Positions 1 through 6,784 are shown, counted from the first letter of the stretch. The stretch: DNA of 7,199 nucleotides from Verrucomicrobiales bacterium (GCA_013003335.1 JABDJT010000362.1:1-7199), one strand, 5' to 3'. A program made the numbers and translations. The notes: generated by a model not told the origin, from the sequence alone.

Positions 1-1
1 G

Positions 2-1699
2 CCCACGCCACCGTGGTTTTTCTACCAGCAGTTGAGCCAGGATTTCGATGTCGAAACCATCCCGTCGACGGCTACTGAGATCCCGGAAGACACCGATGTG
101 CTGCTGATCCTCCACCCGTTTGACATTACCGATTACACCCAGTTTGCCGTGGACCAGTATCTTCTTGCCGGCGGAGAGGTCATTGCCTTCGTCGATCCAA
201 ATTTCTTTTTCGCGGAACAACTCGGACAACCTTCGCAGATTCCGGGTATGCCACCCCAGGGAGGGCCGGCTCCCAGTTCGACCATGGACAAGCTGTTCGA
301 GGCCTGGGGCGTCAAATACGACAACAACCAGGTTCTTGCGGACCTCAATTTCGGGGCTCAGCTGGGTCGGAATTTCGTGCCCACCTATTTGAACCTGGAC
401 AAGCGTGCCGTGGTCGTGGGTGGCGGAATGATGGAGGGCATCGAAGAATCGCTGGCCACCCAACTCACGGAACAGATGAACGGATTGAAGGCCCAGTTGG
501 AGGAGAAAATGGCCTCTGAAGATGCTTCAGAAACGGAGATTGCGAATCTCAAAACACAGATCGCCCAGTTCGAGGCAATGCTCGGGACAGGCGGCGGCTC
601 TGATGGGGACAAGCTCCTGATGGGATCGATTAACAATCTCGCCATGCTGACTCCGGGGGCTTTTGAGGTAAGTTCCAAAGATGGCCTGAACGTGACGCCG
701 CTGATCCAATCTTCCCCGGTCAACCAGTACATCAGTGCTTTCGATGCCGATCCCCGGGAAGAAGAGGCTGTGAAACGGATTCGGGAAAAATTTGAGTCGT
801 CCGACAAGCGACGTGACCTGGCCGTTCGCATTTCGGGCAATTTCCAAACCGCCTTTCCCGACGGTGATCCCTCCGCTCCAGCAGAGCCGGAGCCTGAACC
901 GGAAACGCAGACTGTTCCCGACAAAGGAAGCGAAAAAGGGACTGCCAAGGGTACGGAGAGTGGCGACAGCGGGAAAGACGCAAAGGCAGCCGATGAAGGT
1001 GGGAAGGCGGAGGAACCGGCTGACGCGAACAACTGCCAGGATCCGGCTGATGATCAGGCCGAAAAAGCCGGGAAAGAAGAAGCGAACGAAGAGACCTCCG
1101 GGGAATCAGCTGAGCCCGCACTGAAAAAGAGCAAGGCTCCGGGAACCGTGATCCTGTTCGCTGACGTCGATATGATTTTTGACGCTATTTGCGTTCAGCA
1201 ATTTCAACTCCCCGGCACCAATGCACGATTCTTTCAGCCGCTGAATGACAACGTCACCTTGCTACAGAATGCGGCCGACCAGCTTTCCGGTGATCCGGAT
1301 TTGATGGAAGTCCGGAGCCGGCAAAACGTCAGCCACAATTTCAACAAAGTGTCCGAATGGCAGGCGGATGCCGAGCAGGCCTTCGCTTCGCAACTGGCGG
1401 AACTCCAGGAGAAACTCAGCGAATCGGAGGAAAAAATGAACCGAATGCTGGCGGAGTTGCCGGAAGGAGTGGATGAGGAGAATTATCCACCGGAGTTCAT
1501 CGCCGAGCGCGAAAAAGTTGAGATGGAAATCACGTCGTTCAATCGAGGAGTCCGTGAACTCAGGCGCGAAACCAACAGGCTCTTTCGCAGTCGACTTTCC
1601 TTTTTCAAAATCCTCAATACCGGCGTCATTCCGATCCTGGTGATCCTTGTCGGGCTAATCGTTGCCCTGGTCCACCGGATCCGAACCGCTGCCCGATAA
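2..1699 (+). CDS. GldG-like ABC transporter auxiliary protein, 5'-truncated by window edge
   Basis: The reading frame is open from base 2 with no stop (it begins PTPPWFFYQQLSQDFDV), so the start and the N-terminal membrane segment lie left of the window; the TTG at 32 is internal. 565 residues are visible. The part encoded at about 98-205 (LLILHPFDITDY, DQYLLAGGEVIAFVDP) matches the conserved GldG/ABC_transp_aux core, as does ILFADVDMIFD near 1150-1185. Between them are a charged coiled coil (about 440-590) and, after an FPDGDP motif, a long Glu/Lys/Ala/Gly/Pro-rich linker (about 860-1140). A second coiled coil (about 1360-1590) leads to one C-terminal membrane helix (about 1605-1680) with a basic tail, the typical GldG ending. 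GldG-type proteins are membrane-anchored subunits of ABC systems of the GldA-GldF-GldG kind; the substrate outside Bacteroidota is not established, so gliding should not be assumed. The DUF4340 gene starts 37 bp downstream, as in related operons. Confidence 0.87.
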   Translation, partial: PTPPWFFYQQLSQDFDVETIPSTATEIPEDTDVLLILHPFDITDYTQFAVDQYLLAGGEVIAFVDPNFFFAEQLGQPSQIPGMPPQGGPAPSSTMDKLFEAWGVKYDNNQVLADLNFGAQLGRNFVPTYLNLDKRAVVVGGGMMEGIEESLATQLTEQMNGLKAQLEEKMASEDASETEIANLKTQIAQFEAMLGTGGGSDGDKLLMGSINNLAMLTPGAFEVSSKDGLNVTPLIQSSPVNQYISAFDADPREEEAVKRIREKFESSDKRRDLAVRISGNFQTAFPDGDPSAPAEPEPEPETQTVPDKGSEKGTAKGTESGDSGKDAKAADEGGKAEEPADANNCQDPADDQAEKAGKEEANEETSGESAEPALKKSKAPGTVILFADVDMIFDAICVQQFQLPGTNARFFQPLNDNVTLLQNAADQLSGDPDLMEVRSRQNVSHNFNKVSEWQADAEQAFASQLAELQEKLSESEEKMNRMLAELPEGVDEENYPPEFIAEREKVEMEITSFNRGVRELRRETNRLFRSRLSFFKILNTGVIPILVILVGLIVALVHRIRTAAR

Positions 1700-1736
1700 C
1701 TCTTCCAATCTTCGAAATTCTAACGTCCACAGAATT

Positions 1737-3005
1737 ATGGGAACCAAAGCTCTGATCCGATTGCTTCTAGTTGTGCTGACTGTCGGCGTGATCGCCGTCA
1801 TTGTAAAATTTACCGGCGGTGGCGGTATTTCCGAGGTCACTTCGGGAGATTCGACTTCCCGGAAGAAAGTGATGCCTGATTTCCCGATCAACGAAGTCGC
1901 GGCCGTCGAAATCCTCGATCGTGAAAATTCCGTCACGATCAAAAAAGGGGAAAACACATGGGTGGTGGCGGAACGGGACGATTTTCCGGCTGACGTAAAG
2001 TCGATCCTTGGCATGATCCGAACCGTGTTTGATCTGAAAATCGGCCAACCGATTACGATCGGGCCGGGTCATCTCTCCCGCCTGGGTCTGTCCGATCCGA
2101 CAGCGGATGACGCCGGCGAAGATTCAAAGACAGCAACCATCCTGAATTTCAAAGACGCGGAGGGCAAGGAATTGGCCGCACTCTGGCTCGGGAAGATCGA
2201 CGAGCGGCAGGACAATCAGCCCAATCCGTTCAGCGGCGGATTTTCCACGACCGACGCAGGACGATTCGTCAAGCCGGGCGACAGCAATGCGGTTTTTCTG
2301 GTGGAGGAAACGTTTGATATGGCCAAGACCGACCCGAAAGAGTGGATCGATGATGCCTTTTTCTCGGTCGAACAACTCAAGTCCATTGAGCTGAAAACCG
2401 GCGAACCAAAAGAGGATTGGAAACTCCAGCGCGAAGACTTGCCCGACGATTTCGTCCTCGTTGGTGCGAAGGATGACGAAGAACTGGATTCCACCAGGAT
2501 CACTGCGATGAAAAGCGCCTTCTCCTCCCCATCATTTGATGACGTATTTACCGGCGAGGAGGCCAAAGAACAACCGACCGATCGCGCAACTTTCATCCTC
2601 GAAACGTTTGAAGGGTTCACCTACAAGATTTCGATCGGCGAAGAAAATGAAACCAACGAATTGCCGCTCCGGTTCGAAGTCTCAGCCAAGCTCGAGGAAA
2701 AACGCAAGCCGGGCGAAGAGGAGAGTGACGAGGAAGCGAAAAAGCTGGATGAGCTTTTCGCCAATAATCTGAAACGAAAAAAGGAAAAGCTCGCGAAGGA
2801 GAAATCACTGGCTGAGGGCCGCGTTTACAAAGTGCGGAATTTTCTGACCAGCTCCCTGCTGAAAAAACGATCTGAGTTGCTCAAACCGCCTCCGAAACCG
2901 GAAACCCCGGGTGTTGAAATCCCGGGCGTTGGCGACACTGGTAAAAACGGAGCAGGAAAGGGAGTTCCGAAGGGGCTTCCGCCCGGTCTGAATCTTCCGA
3001 ACTAG
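1737..3005 (+). CDS. DUF4340 domain-containing membrane-anchored protein
   Basis: This is a 422-residue protein. The frame is open further upstream, but the ATG at 1737 is preferred because it puts a membrane anchor or uncleaved signal at residues about 6-25 (IRLLLVVLTVGVIAVIV) and avoids overlap with the preceding gene. The region after the anchor has the DUF4340 pattern: FPINEVAAVEI, then VTIKKGENTWVV, then FPADVKSILGMI and LKIGQPI. A second half (about 200-330) resembles a repeated alpha/beta unit. It is followed by a Lys/Glu-rich helical stretch and a Pro/Gly-rich tail with repeated PGV units. DUF4340 proteins are of unknown biochemical function and are commonly encoded next to GldG-like ABC auxiliary proteins, as here. 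The inferred role is an extracytoplasmic partner of that ABC complex. No Shine-Dalgarno sequence precedes the ATG. Its stop lies 4 bp from the stop of the convergent pyrH. Confidence 0.85.
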   Translation: MGTKALIRLLLVVLTVGVIAVIVKFTGGGGISEVTSGDSTSRKKVMPDFPINEVAAVEILDRENSVTIKKGENTWVVAERDDFPADVKSILGMIRTVFDLKIGQPITIGPGHLSRLGLSDPTADDAGEDSKTATILNFKDAEGKELAALWLGKIDERQDNQPNPFSGGFSTTDAGRFVKPGDSNAVFLVEETFDMAKTDPKEWIDDAFFSVEQLKSIELKTGEPKEDWKLQREDLPDDFVLVGAKDDEELDSTRITAMKSAFSSPSFDDVFTGEEAKEQPTDRATFILETFEGFTYKISIGEENETNELPLRFEVSAKLEEKRKPGEEESDEEAKKLDELFANNLKRKKEKLAKEKSLAEGRVYKVRNFLTSSLLKKRSELLKPPPKPETPGVEIPGVGDTGKNGAGKGVPKGLPPGLNLPN

Positions 3006-3009
3006 GAAA

Positions 3010-3735
3010 TCAGGCCGCCTTCGCAGAGACAACAGTTCCGACTGATTCACCGATCAGTGCCTTGCGGAGGTTGTCCGGCTCCATCATATCGAATACGACG
3101 ATCGGAATATCGTTGTCCTGGCAGAGCGTGAACGCGGTTCCATCCATCACCTTCAAGCCCATCGACAATGCTTCGTCGAAGGTGACGTGATCGAACCGCT
3201 TTGCATCGGAATGCTCGTTCGGGTCCTTGTCATAGACTCCGTCCACCTTCGTTGCCTTGAAAATCACATCCGCTCCAATTTCGCTCGCACGCAGGGCTGC
3301 GGTGGTATCCGTGGAGAAAAACGGGTTACCCGTTCCGGCCGCAAACACAACAACCCGTCCTTTTTCCAGGTGCCGGATGGCTTTCCGGCGGATGAACGGT
3401 TCCGCCACGGAACGCATTTCAATCGCAGACTGAACGCGGGTTGGCACATCAATCGTTTCAAGAGCTGCCTGAACAGCGAGTGAATTCATCACCGTCGCCA
3501 GCATCCCCACGTAATCCGCGGTCGTCCGCTCCATCCCGCGTCCGGCCGCCGCCGCCCCGCGCCAGAAATTCCCGCCGCCGATCACGACTGCGATTTCCAA
3601 TCCAGTCTGATGCGCTATCTTGATCTGCTCCGCCATTGCATTCACGATCTCCGGCGAAATGTTGTCATGACTGCCGGGTTCGCGAAGAGCTTCGCCGCTG
3701 AGCTTCAGCACAACTCGTTGATAGGAAGTGGGCAT
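3010..3735 (-). CDS. pyrH: UMP kinase (uridylate kinase)
   Basis: This is a 241-residue amino-acid-kinase-family enzyme that phosphorylates UMP to UDP with ATP in the cytoplasm, a step in pyrimidine nucleotide synthesis. Family motifs are all present: KLSGEAL (11-17), IGGGNFWRG (52-60), Asp74 in the ADYVGMLATVMN segment that contacts UMP, GTGNPFFSTDT (134-144) and KATKVDGVY (160-168). Length is normal for bacterial PyrH, which is typically hexameric and regulated by GTP and UTP. The ATG at 3735 (MPTSYQRVVLKLSG) fits the usual length; an in-frame TTG at 3786 would add 17 residues with no family resemblance and no better ribosome site. In many bacteria pyrH lies between tsf and frr. Here it is alone: it is convergent with the DUF4340 gene and divergent from the NDH-2 gene. 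Confidence 0.97.
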   Translation of the reverse strand: MPTSYQRVVLKLSGEALREPGSHDNISPEIVNAMAEQIKIAHQTGLEIAVVIGGGNFWRGAAAAGRGMERTTADYVGMLATVMNSLAVQAALETIDVPTRVQSAIEMRSVAEPFIRRKAIRHLEKGRVVVFAAGTGNPFFSTDTTAALRASEIGADVIFKATKVDGVYDKDPNEHSDAKRFDHVTFDEALSMGLKVMDGTAFTLCQDNDIPIVVFDMMEPDNLRKALIGESVGTVVSAKAA

Positions 3736-3811
3736 ATTTGAGGGCGCGTATTGATCAAAAACCGGCCCATCTTTCACCAAGTCCAACGGAATGAAAAGCG
3801 TTTATCAGCGA

Positions 3812-3862
3812 AAAACGAACCAACAGGGTCTGTTTGTCAAACGTACCCTGTTGATTCGTTTT
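3812..3862. repeat. Palindromic element, copy 1 (18-bp arms)
   Basis: Two 18-bp arms, 3812-3829 and 3845-3862, are inverted repeats matching at 17 of 18 positions. The only mismatch is C3820 against A3854. The core arms are CCAACAGGGT and ACCCTGTTG. The 15-nt loop CTGTTTGTCAAACGT is itself partly self-complementary (GTTTG at 3832-3836 and CAAAC at 3838-3842), so the whole 51-bp unit can fold into nearly one hairpin. It sits between divergent genes, 76 bp from the pyrH ATG and 48 bp from the NDH-2 ATG. A related copy occurs at 6695-6741, which argues for a dispersed repeat rather than a private operator. There is no T-tract suited to an intrinsic terminator for either flanking gene, both of which start here rather than end. 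Confidence 0.85.
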
Positions 3863-3910
3863 CATCCTGCACCACTTTGGCGGCGTATCTTCTCTTGAAT
3901 TCAAAAATTT

Positions 3911-5203
3911 ATGAAACGACCTCACGTTATCGTTCTCGGTGGCGGCTTTGCCGGGATCGAATGCTGCAAAGCGCTGAGCAGTGCCGATGTCGATATCACA
4001 ATTATCGACCGGCAGAATCATCACCTGTTTCAGCCTCTGCTCTACCAGGTCGCTTCCGCCGGTCTCGCTGCGCCGGAAATTGCTCATCCGATTCGGAGCA
4101 TTTTTTCCGATCAGGACAATGTCCGGGTCGTGATGGATGAAGTGCGAATCATTGATCCGGATGCCCGGACCGTAACAACCGCCGAAGATCAGTTTCAGTA
4201 CGATTATCTTGCCATCGGCCTCGGGGTGAAAACGGGTTATTTCGGGAATGACGAATGGGCCGAACATGCCGGCGGGCTGAAAACGCTCAACGATGCCACC
4301 GAAATCAGGCGTGAAATCCTGCTGGCCTTTGAGAAAGCGGAGATGGAGGAAGATCCCCAACTCCGGAAAAAGCTGATGACGACCGCCATTGTCGGCGGCG
4401 GCCCGACCGGTGTAGAACTGGCCGGCGCGTTTGCTGAACTTGCCCGTCACGTTTTGAAAGGTGATTTTCGAAATATCGACACGAGTGAGGCAAACGTGAT
4501 CCTGGTGGAGGCAGCCCCGCGTTTGTTAACGATGTACGACGAAAAGCTTTCCGAATACACCCGGAAAAAACTGGAATCGCTCGGGATCGATGTTCGTACT
4601 GAGGAGCGCGTCACGGATGTTGGAGAAGATTTTTTGCAGCTCGAATCCGGACGTATTGAAGCAGCAAACCTGATCTGGGCGGCCGGCGTGCAGGCCTCTC
4701 CCGTCACAAAGCAGCTTGGGGTCGAGCTGGATCCGGGAGGCCGGTTGATTGTGGAAACCGATCTCAGCCTGCCGGGCCATCCCAACATTTTTGCCATGGG
4801 CGACATTGCCCACTGCATCGATCAGGCCGGAGTTCGAGTCCCCGGACTCTGCCCAGCCGCCATGCAAATGGGAAAACACGTCGCTAAGGTCATCAAGGAT
4901 GATCTGAAACGCTCGAAACAGAAGGCGAAGTCAAACTACGATGTCCGTCCGCAATTCCGATATTTCGATAAAGGCAGCATGGCTACAATTGGTCGGTCGG
5001 CCGCCGTGGCGAGCAGTATGGGACTGAAGTTCACCGGATTCATCGCCTGGTTGATGTGGTTGTTTATTCACCTGCTGTTCCTGGTCGGATTTCGAAACAA
5101 GATTGCAGTGCTGCTGCAATGGTTCTACGCCTATGTCCGATACCGCCGTGGCGCGCGTATTATTACCGGAGTCCCAGCAGACGGATCTGCGACAACTCCC
5201 TGA
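3911..5203 (+). CDS. ndh: Type II NADH:quinone oxidoreductase (NDH-2)
   Basis: This 430-residue flavoprotein oxidises NADH and passes electrons to membrane quinone without proton pumping, on the cytoplasmic face of the membrane. The N-terminal FAD Rossmann motif is GGGFAG (10-15) with acidic Asp33 at the end of the second strand. The segment HHLFQPLLYQVASAG (37-51) is characteristic of the family. The NAD(H) Rossmann motif is GGGPTGVELAG (162-172), and an acidic residue in LVEAAPRLL suits NADH over NADPH. FAMGDIA (Asp298) is the second FAD contact, and AAMQMG (about 316-321) corresponds to the AQxAxQxG quinone-site motif. A hydrophobic stretch from about 376 to 400 (FIAWLMWLFIHLLFLVGF) is the usual C-terminal membrane-association region. 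The ATG at 3911 is followed at once by the FAD fold. There is no Shine-Dalgarno sequence; the preceding bases are A/T-rich. The gene for a haem-c propeller protein follows after 18 bp. Confidence 0.95.
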   Translation: MKRPHVIVLGGGFAGIECCKALSSADVDITIIDRQNHHLFQPLLYQVASAGLAAPEIAHPIRSIFSDQDNVRVVMDEVRIIDPDARTVTTAEDQFQYDYLAIGLGVKTGYFGNDEWAEHAGGLKTLNDATEIRREILLAFEKAEMEEDPQLRKKLMTTAIVGGGPTGVELAGAFAELARHVLKGDFRNIDTSEANVILVEAAPRLLTMYDEKLSEYTRKKLESLGIDVRTEERVTDVGEDFLQLESGRIEAANLIWAAGVQASPVTKQLGVELDPGGRLIVETDLSLPGHPNIFAMGDIAHCIDQAGVRVPGLCPAAMQMGKHVAKVIKDDLKRSKQKAKSNYDVRPQFRYFDKGSMATIGRSAAVASSMGLKFTGFIAWLMWLFIHLLFLVGFRNKIAVLLQWFYAYVRYRRGARIITGVPADGSATTP

Positions 5204-5221
5204 AACCTATTCCTTTCCCGT

Positions 5222-6688
5222 TTGAAATCTTTCCAACAGATTCTTGGCATTCCCGTGACTCTTTTTTCGCTCGCGGTCGGAGAACTCGCGTCCCAGGAAC
5301 CGGATCTGCCACTCTCCGCCAAAATTCACTGCTCGGGATGCCACCAGGCACCCAGACCCGGTTCGATGACGCAGGACGCGTGGGAGCCCACCATCCAGAC
5401 CATGTTCGAGATGGCCCGCGAAAAGAATGTTCCCGTTCCAACGGCTCCCCAGTTCAATGAGATCGTAAATTTTTATGTCCAGAACAGCCCCGAAAAGTTT
5501 CGCCCGGTGGTGGATGACCTGGAGGAAACCAAGCTGAAATTCGAGAAAATGGCGGTCGGCAGCCTTCCGGTCAACGAACGCCCGCAGGCCACGAACGTTC
5601 GCATTTGTGATCTCGATAGCGACGGCAAAGAGGATGATGTCGTGGTAACGGACAATGAGCACAGCACAATTTCCTGGCTGCGACTGGATGAATCCTCCGG
5701 TGAATGGAAGGAAACTGTCCTGGCAAAGGCGCCCGCTCCGGTCCGAACCAACATTTTCGATTTTGATCAGGATGGCGACATGGATATTGCGGTCGCAGCA
5801 ATGGGATTCATGCATCCGAATGATGACCTGATTGGCGAGTTCCATCTTCTAATCAACCGGGGAGACCAGACTTTTGAACAGAAGACCGTGCTTCGCGGCA
5901 CGCCTCGAATCACGGACATCGCTCCCGGAGATTTCGACAAGGACGGCGACATCGATTTCGTCGTGGCGATGTTCGGCTGGAGAAAAACGGGAGGCATCGG
6001 CTATCTCGAGCAGAAATCACCGACCGAATTCACCACCCATCCACTCCTCCAAATCAACGGGACCATGCGGGTGATGCCGGCTTTCGTGGACGACGATGAC
6101 AAGCTCGACTTCCTGGCGCTTATCACCCAGGAGCACGAAACAGTCGCCGCTTTCATCCAGGAAAAACCCGGCAAATTTCGGAACAGCATTCTCGCCCGGG
6201 CCAATCATCCGGTTTTCGGATCTTCGGGAATTCAGTTCGTCGATCTCGACGGGGACGGAGATAAGGATTTGCTCTACACCAACGGGGATATGATGGACGA
6301 AAACCCTTTACCGAAGCCGTTTCACGGGGTCCGCTGGTTTGAGAACAAGGATGGCGAATGGGTCCTCCATCACCTGGCCGAAATGCCGGGATGTTATTGC
6401 GGCACTGCCAGTGACATGGACGGGGACGGCGATCTCGATATCGTTGCCTCAGCCCTGTATTTTCACTGGGATCAGAATGATTTTCCCAGCCTGATCTGGC
6501 TGGAAAATACCGGAGGTGCCAAAGAATTTATCCGCCGGAAAATTGCCTACGCCCCAACCAATCTGGCCAGTCATGACGTCGGGGATTTGAATGGCGACGG
6601 GCTTCCGGACATTGTCGCCGCCGGCATGCACATTCCAGGTCCGCTGGGGCGGAAAGGCCGCCTCACAGTTTGGCTGCAGAAGAAGTAG
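5222..6688 (+). CDS. Exported FG-GAP/VCBS seven-repeat protein with N-terminal haem-c motif
   Basis: This is a 488-residue protein starting at TTG 5222. No ATG or GTG lies between the upstream in-frame stop (5201-5203) and this codon, and the TTG yields a plausible export signal (MKSFQQILGIPVTLFSLAVG). CSGCH (37-41) is a c-type haem attachment motif; Trp54 and Met61 or Met64 follow at spacing like that of small cytochrome c domains, with Met a possible second iron ligand (inference). Seven DxDxDG-type calcium loops then begin near residues 130, 180, 237, 290, 341, 398 and 455, every 50-57 residues, as expected for a seven-bladed FG-GAP/VCBS beta-propeller. The fourth loop (VDDDDKLDF) lacks the usual glycine. 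Cytochrome-plus-propeller proteins are common in Verrucomicrobiota and Planctomycetota, but their specific roles are mostly unknown. Position after NDH-2 suggests co-transcription and possibly an extracytoplasmic electron-transfer or redox-sensing role, which is unproven. Confidence 0.9.
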   Translation: MKSFQQILGIPVTLFSLAVGELASQEPDLPLSAKIHCSGCHQAPRPGSMTQDAWEPTIQTMFEMAREKNVPVPTAPQFNEIVNFYVQNSPEKFRPVVDDLEETKLKFEKMAVGSLPVNERPQATNVRICDLDSDGKEDDVVVTDNEHSTISWLRLDESSGEWKETVLAKAPAPVRTNIFDFDQDGDMDIAVAAMGFMHPNDDLIGEFHLLINRGDQTFEQKTVLRGTPRITDIAPGDFDKDGDIDFVVAMFGWRKTGGIGYLEQKSPTEFTTHPLLQINGTMRVMPAFVDDDDKLDFLALITQEHETVAAFIQEKPGKFRNSILARANHPVFGSSGIQFVDLDGDGDKDLLYTNGDMMDENPLPKPFHGVRWFENKDGEWVLHHLAEMPGCYCGTASDMDGDGDLDIVASALYFHWDQNDFPSLIWLENTGGAKEFIRRKIAYAPTNLASHDVGDLNGDGLPDIVAAGMHIPGPLGRKGRLTVWLQKK

Positions 6689-6694
6689 ACGGCG

Positions 6695-6741
6695 GATCCA
6701 AACCGACAGGGTTGGTTTGGAGAACAGACCCCGTTGGATCG
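6695..6741. repeat. Palindromic element, copy 2 (inverted, diverged)
   Basis: Read on the minus strand, 6741-6701 matches 3816-3856 of copy 1 at 32 of 41 positions. The core stem pairs 6703-6712 (CCGACAGGGT) with 6728-6737 (ACCCCGTTGG), with one mismatch and one G-T pair, around a 15-nt loop, the same loop length as copy 1. The loop keeps CTGTT and CAAAC when read in the matching orientation. An outer 7-bp pairing, GATCCAA (6695-6701) with TTGGATC (6734-6740), and a separate 7-bp hairpin, CCAAACC (6698-6704) with GGTTTGG (6714-6720), compete with the core stem. The element begins 6 bp after the stop of the propeller gene and ends 35 bp before the SDR start. No T-run follows the stem on the plus strand, so an intrinsic terminator is not supported. 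Confidence 0.75.
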
Positions 6742-6747
6742 AAAACC

Positions 6748-6784
6748 GATCTCACCTTGTGAACGTAACACTTCACATGAGATC
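6748..6784. promoter_or_regulatory. Bipartite inverted repeat covering the SDR start codon
   Basis: Two nested inverted repeats are visible: GATCTCA (6748-6754) with TGAGATC (6778-6784), and TGTGAA (6758-6763) with TTCACA (6772-6777). They are separated on the left by a 3-nt bulge and centred on an 8-nt loop, giving 13 paired positions in all. The right arm contains the SDR ATG (6777-6779). It could be a dimeric repressor operator, or an RNA hairpin that hides the start codon. The TGTGA...TCACA half-sites recall a Crp/Fnr-type site, but the spacer is 10 bp rather than the usual 6. The symmetry is seen directly; the function is a guess. Confidence 0.35.

Noticed and set aside
385..1032. A 215-codon minus-strand open frame inside the GldG-like gene
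   Set aside because: It is antisense to a well-supported conserved protein. Its translation is Ser/Pro-rich low complexity with no recognisable domain, as expected opposite a Glu/Lys/Ala-rich linker.
1662..1736. A longer start for the DUF4340 gene at ATG 1662
   Set aside because: It would overlap the GldG-like gene by 38 bp and place 25 polar residues before the membrane anchor. ATG 1737 gives a normal N-terminus.
2901..2940. A short direct repeat, CCCGGGTGTTG and CCCGGGCGTTG, at the 3' end of the DUF4340 gene
   Set aside because: It encodes a repeated PGV unit in a Pro/Gly-rich tail. This is ordinary low-complexity coding sequence with only two units.
3808..3840. A sigma70-like promoter for pyrH using TTGACA on the minus strand at 3840-3835
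   Set aside because: The -35 match is good, but the hexamer 17 bp downstream (CGTTTT) is not a -10 box and the TGATAA further on is 27 bp away. The hexamer lies in the conserved palindrome loop, which explains it better.
3755..4450. A 231-codon minus-strand open frame covering the ndh 5' half and the intergenic palindrome
   Set aside because: It overlaps the conserved NDH-2 coding sequence in antisense, shows no family motifs, and its composition is that of a shadow frame.
6689..6745. An intrinsic terminator after the propeller gene
   Set aside because: There is a stem, but no T-tract follows it on the plus strand (GAAAACC follows), and the same structure occurs between divergent genes at 3812-3862, where a terminator makes no sense.
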